64,000 nt of DNA from assembly GCA_009792885.1 (NCBI GenBank), contig WMCF01000015.1, forward strand, positions 14,469,667-14,533,666, written 5' to 3'. The translations under genes were made by a program, and so were the position numbers. The DNA comes from Eremophila alpestris peregrina. Lineage: Eukaryota; Chordata; Aves; Passeriformes; Alaudidae. Shown here one piece after another: positions 59,736 through 64,000 of the stretch (its first letter is position 1; every line of letters begins with the position of its first letter). Under the pieces are notes generated by a model that had not been told where the DNA came from, searched no databases, and saw only the letters and a list, made by a program, of their open reading frames with translations.

Positions 59736-62700
59736 GGTTTTTGTAAAGTGCAGAAGTGCAGGTTTTGGCAGCTGCCTTTGGTTCTTGCCTGCCAGCCTTC
59801 ATCTTTAACCCTACGCTAGGCATGAGCTCTGCTCTTTCTCCTAACTGTGCAGGGGGGTTCGTGCTCCCTGTATCCTGCATTAATTGAATTTGTAAATGCG
59901 GATAAGCAAACACTTCCAGGTCCTCTGTTAAAAAGCTTGCTATTAAGCTCTAAGCATTACTAGTGCAGCTGTTAAAATGCCAGCTGTCCATCAGTAGTGG
60001 GTGTTTTCATGGGAATGAAAAAATCCCGCTTCTAAGAAATGTACAGTAGAGTTTTTGCCACTCGACTGGGGGCACAGCGGTGTTTTCTTGGTGATGGTTG
60101 CTCTTCTTGAGTAAGGAAGGTCAAAGCTTCATCTCACTTCGGACTGATCACTTGAGGGAATATATGCATGAGACATTGTCCCCCTTGTGGAAGTGTGACA
60201 GAGATTGGGAGTGGATATTTTATGGATACTAAACAAATGTAGTATGACCTGTGCACTTCACTGCTGATGTTTTGTTTTGTTTTGGTTTTTTTTTTTTTGA
60301 GAAAGAAATTGCTCCACTTAAACTCGGAGCTTAACTAAATCCTCCCACAACGGGTCACACTTTAGCCTTGGCCTCTGTTTCCTGTGACCGTGATGCTTAG
60401 AGATGTAAGGTTGAGTTATTCCATCATCTTGACATAGCCCTTTGCTGCTGGCTATTGTCCAGAAATCTTAAAGAAATATTTTTTCCCCTAAAAATAACAG
60501 CTTTTGACTTTTTAATTTTTTTTTTCCATGCAGAATATGTGATAATACAATCTGGTTGAGGCCAGATTGCATGTTGCCTGAATAAATTAGATTTGATGTA
60601 GCACTACTTAGCCCCATTTCTCTTGTACTGTGAGCTAATATTTTTTTGTTGTAAACCTCAGAGGTTAACTTACTAAACGCTCTTGAAAGTACTCCTTATA
60701 ACTTGGTGTTTCATGCCATCAAAGAAAATGAGAATTTTACTTTTGATTGCAATTTTAATTTTTTTTTGCAATTTTAATTGTGTTAAGCATTTGTAGCAGC
60801 TATTGAATGTGTTGGCTGGCCATTTAGAAGTGTTCTGAGGTTCTTGTTCTCTCTACAAAAGTTCACCTCCCACCACTGAACCGAGTAGGTTATGGAATCT
60901 TGCCAGTGAGAAATCTTAAGGGAAAAACACTGTGTTCAGAAAATGCTGCTGTATTCGGAATCCTAGGACTTGTTCTAAAAATAAACTTAATTGAAAAGAT
61001 TTGTTTTCTTTTCTAATGTGGTTTGCATCACTGCTTTATTAATATTTAAATAACAGAATGTCGTAACCCGGAGTACAGAAATACTTCTGTACAGAGCTCC
61101 CACCAGAATCTTGGAAACCTTACATGAAGCATTATGATGTTTATTTTGCCACTGGCAATTTTCTTGGTTTAATGTTGCAGTACAAAGGAAGATGAAACTC
61201 TGGGCTTTCTCCAGATTGAAAACCAGATGATTAATGGGTTAAAAAGGAAAGTAATTAATTTTACTTAGTCAATGGGCATAGTTGTGAATAAGGCTTTATT
61301 TACTGGTGAGAATCTTTAACTTGGATTTTTTTTTTTTTTGATTGAACCAAACCTTACAACCTGACAAGAAGTTGAATATAGATCATGAGAATTTTGATGA
61401 ATTATATTTTTTATTTGCAATTATTTTACTATATTAAACACAAATTGCCTGGCTTACTCACTGTTTCCAAATAATTATTATTTTTCAGTACTTTGAAGAG
61501 AAATAATTGGATTGATGCAAAGCTCAATGACTGGCTTGTAAACGAAAATCAATTTTTCCAAAGGAAAACATTATTTTTAGTAACTTTGAAGTTGCAGCTT
61601 CAACTGAAAGCTCTGAGTAGGCTGGCCTCTCTTCCAGTGGCTACCTATATTAATGTGTATCTGTTTAGTGTATTGATTTATTTTGCCTTTTTCCCCTGCT
61701 GTATTAACCTCCCATAACCTGCTATACTTATTATAAATGTGGTCATGACAAAAATAGCTGCTTGATAAATTCAGATGCAATGAATCTAAGGTCAGTTTGA
61801 CATTATCAGGAGCTTGCTTATGAACAGGTTTATGACATAGGTTTTATCTTACAAAGCTTGAGTGGGTGTACAGAGCAATTTGGGGACCAGCCAGGCATTT
61901 CTATTTGTCGCGTGAGTACTAAAGTAACACTAAAGCAGTGAGCAGTGGTGCTTTAGAGTCATTCTTCAAACAGTTACTTTCTTTGTGTGTACTGAAGTTT
62001 CAGTTTTGTTATTATTTGATAATTCAGTGTATAAACTTTAGGATTTTCTCTGAATCATTTTTAGCTATGTGAGAAAATAAGAGTAGACTAAAAATGATGG
62101 CAAAAGTGAAAGCTTTTCTAAAGGCCAAAAGAAATAATGTTAATTACCCTTTCAAAAGTAAATCATTACTTGAATTGTGATAAAATGAGCCTTTTGGAGA
62201 CTGTATATTTGTTTCAGCTCCAGGCATCCACCATTGACTGTTCTATTTGAAGCAATGTTGAATGAAGTTCAAGAGGCAAAGCTTTCACTGGGCGTCTCTT
62301 CCCCTAAACTTTCAGCTGTAATTCTGCTGATTTTAATGCAAGTTATACCATCCTATTATATTTTTAAGACATTTTATCAGAGTTTTAAAATACTGAATTA
62401 TGTAACTTGGCACTGGGACTTACCAGCAGATAGAGACAGAAAGTAAAACGGACTGCAGTCACCTCCATTTAAAGGAACAGTATATTTTCATTTTCATTTT
62501 CAGCTATCCAGTGCTTCAGATGAGCTGCTATTTTTAGCAAAATGTACTAAAATTTACCTGTATGCCAGAGATCTTAGATCTTCCTGTGTAAGATGAATTA
62601 GGTGGAATCAATGAGATGATGGCCTTTCTTTTTCTTTTCATGCTCCCCCTCTTATGCTGTGCAGAGAATTCCCTGTCCTCTCCTGTTCATATTATTAAGA

Positions 62701-64000
62701 GGGATCAATATACATAACATACGATGAGGAATGTTCTTGCTCTGATTTTTCCTCTCATTCCCTTCCAAAACCAGAATTTCCCTGCTTTTATATGTGGTAT
62801 GTAGTTCTTTACACTTGCCATGAAATTGTCCACAACTTTTTCAAATGTCCAAGAAGTTCCTCAAACTTCCCATGAAGTTGTCTACAGGTGGTGATTTTTG
62901 TCCCAATTGTCACTTAGGATTTTTTGTTGAGACATTTGAATGTACTGATCCCAGATGAAGACAAGTGCCACAAGGAGAAGATATTCTTTTGTTGTGGGAA
63001 AAAAACCCCATCTGGTCTCCCAGTGTCACTTAGAAAGGAGATGTGGCTTCGCTGTGTGCAGATTCACACACTTGAAGCATAGAGGATTTTTGTAAGCATT
63101 TAAGTGTATCACTTGTGCTCACCAGCTCACACTCATGTGTCCATATGAGAACTTCTTTTTCCATAGTTCACCAACACTGTAAACTATTTGCCATCTTTAC
63201 CATGTATTAATTTTACTTTTAGTCTGTATGTAAATGTTCAAAAAAAGACAGTATTTCCTTAGGATGCTTTCATTACATTCATTTTTAAATGACCTTCTGA
63301 TGAAGAATATCATTGAGTTGAAGTAAAAACAATTCAATACAATTTCTGAAGCTCTATTGATGTAATAATCTATCGTAAAGCATCCGATTACTGCAAGCAT
63401 GCATGGAGTGAAAGTTTCATTTGAAATTGTGATAGAAATGTACACATAGCATCCAAACTTTTCCAGTTTTTGAAAGGTTATTGAACTCTAATATGCTCTA
63501 ATTCTCAATGGGAAATGAGCAATTAACTGAAGTGAAACACTTTTGTGTTTTTGAATGAAAAATGGGAAGAAGTGTTAGAGCCTTCAGAATTTTCAGTGTG
63601 CTTTCATACTGATTTTCCAGATAATTTTTCTTGCTGATTCTAAATGAGGGGTCAGTTATTTGTTTTTAATTTAAAATGGCCTGGTGGGTTGAAATTAGCC
63701 AAGTTACACAGAATTGCTATTGGTTTCCTGGTTGCATAAGCCTACCAGGAAGGTTGTGAGAGGTCATGCTGCCGGGGAGAGCGTGGCTGCAGTTTGGGTG
63801 TGCTCTGGCTGAACTAATCAGAAAAAAAATGTTTGTAAAGCAGGGAGTGGTTCTGTGTTAGTTTTTGCATGAGGAGAGGAACTACTTGCATCTATATTTC
63901 TGTTTTCTAAGGCAATGAGAGAAGACTCAGCAATTGGGTTATTTAGTGTCTTTTGCATTCCAATATGACTTTCATTTATAGGCACCTATAATATCTGTCT
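59736..64000. other. Intron 1 block to window end
   Basis: AT-rich with T runs near 60286 and 61326. A 14-bp direct duplication TTGCAATTTTAATT occurs at 60747-60760 and 60766-60779, and there is a short TTTTCA triplication at about 62485-62502. No exon or transposon recognised. Confidence 0.45.

Larger units (their letters stand above)
11387..64000 (+). other. DGKH: DGKH intron 1, 5' portion (inferred)
   Basis: No exon encoding the expected PH-domain continuation was recognised in any frame to the right of the exon 1 donor. The rest of the window is therefore most simply the start of a very long first intron. Long first introns fit the human gene. The DNA is AT-rich, carries old retroelement remnants in both orientations and has no second CpG island. 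Where the intron ends is unknown, and unannotated noncoding exons cannot be excluded. Confidence 0.75.

Overview
The window looks like avian nuclear DNA. Degraded CR1 retrotransposon 3' ends with bird-type tails occur in both orientations. There is one solo-LTR-like insertion of a type I associate with songbirds and other Neoaves. The background is AT-rich with scarce CpG, broken by two sharp CpG islands. Nothing suggests a bacterium, plasmid or virus as the source.

The only gene I recognise is DGKH, diacylglycerol kinase eta, on the + strand. Its canonical first coding exon lies at 11213-11386, inside the second CpG island (about 10450-12060). It encodes 58 residues ending in the KLIRKVSTSGQIR block that precedes the PH domain in DGK eta and delta, and it ends at a consensus GTAAGG donor. 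No PH, C1, catalytic or SAM exon was seen downstream, so about 52.6 kb (11387-64000) is most simply the 5' part of DGKH intron 1. Six kilobases upstream, a second CpG island (about 4020-5530) carries a candidate alternative first exon (4858-4914, 19 codons). It ends in the same codon phase at a GTAGGT donor and could splice to the same exon 2. In human the next gene on this side is VWA8, divergently transcribed; I see no exon of it here.

Layout: 1-4019, no recognisable gene. 4020-5530, upstream CpG-island promoter. 5531-10449, AT-rich spacer. 10450-12060, main promoter and exon 1, with a YY1 motif, an overlapping upstream ORF and an intronic G-run. 12061-64000, intron with CR1 remnants near 21987, 25434, 34221, 36131, 38761, 43150, 44505 and 51790; an LTR at 38375-39342 split by a CR1; an endogenous-retrovirus-type repeat at 53592-53995; a tetranucleotide microsatellite at 37912-38015; several A/C-only tracts; and two near-perfect hairpins at 14501-14567 and 18239-18266.

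The most interesting points concern control of DGKH: two phase-matched first exons; a uORF whose ATG lies in a YY1 site and whose stop overlaps the Met8 codon of DGKH; and an exon 1 frame that stays open far into intron 1 ahead of a canonical polyadenylation signal. I found no strong evidence of a wholly new system. Family names and human gene order come from memory and were not searched.
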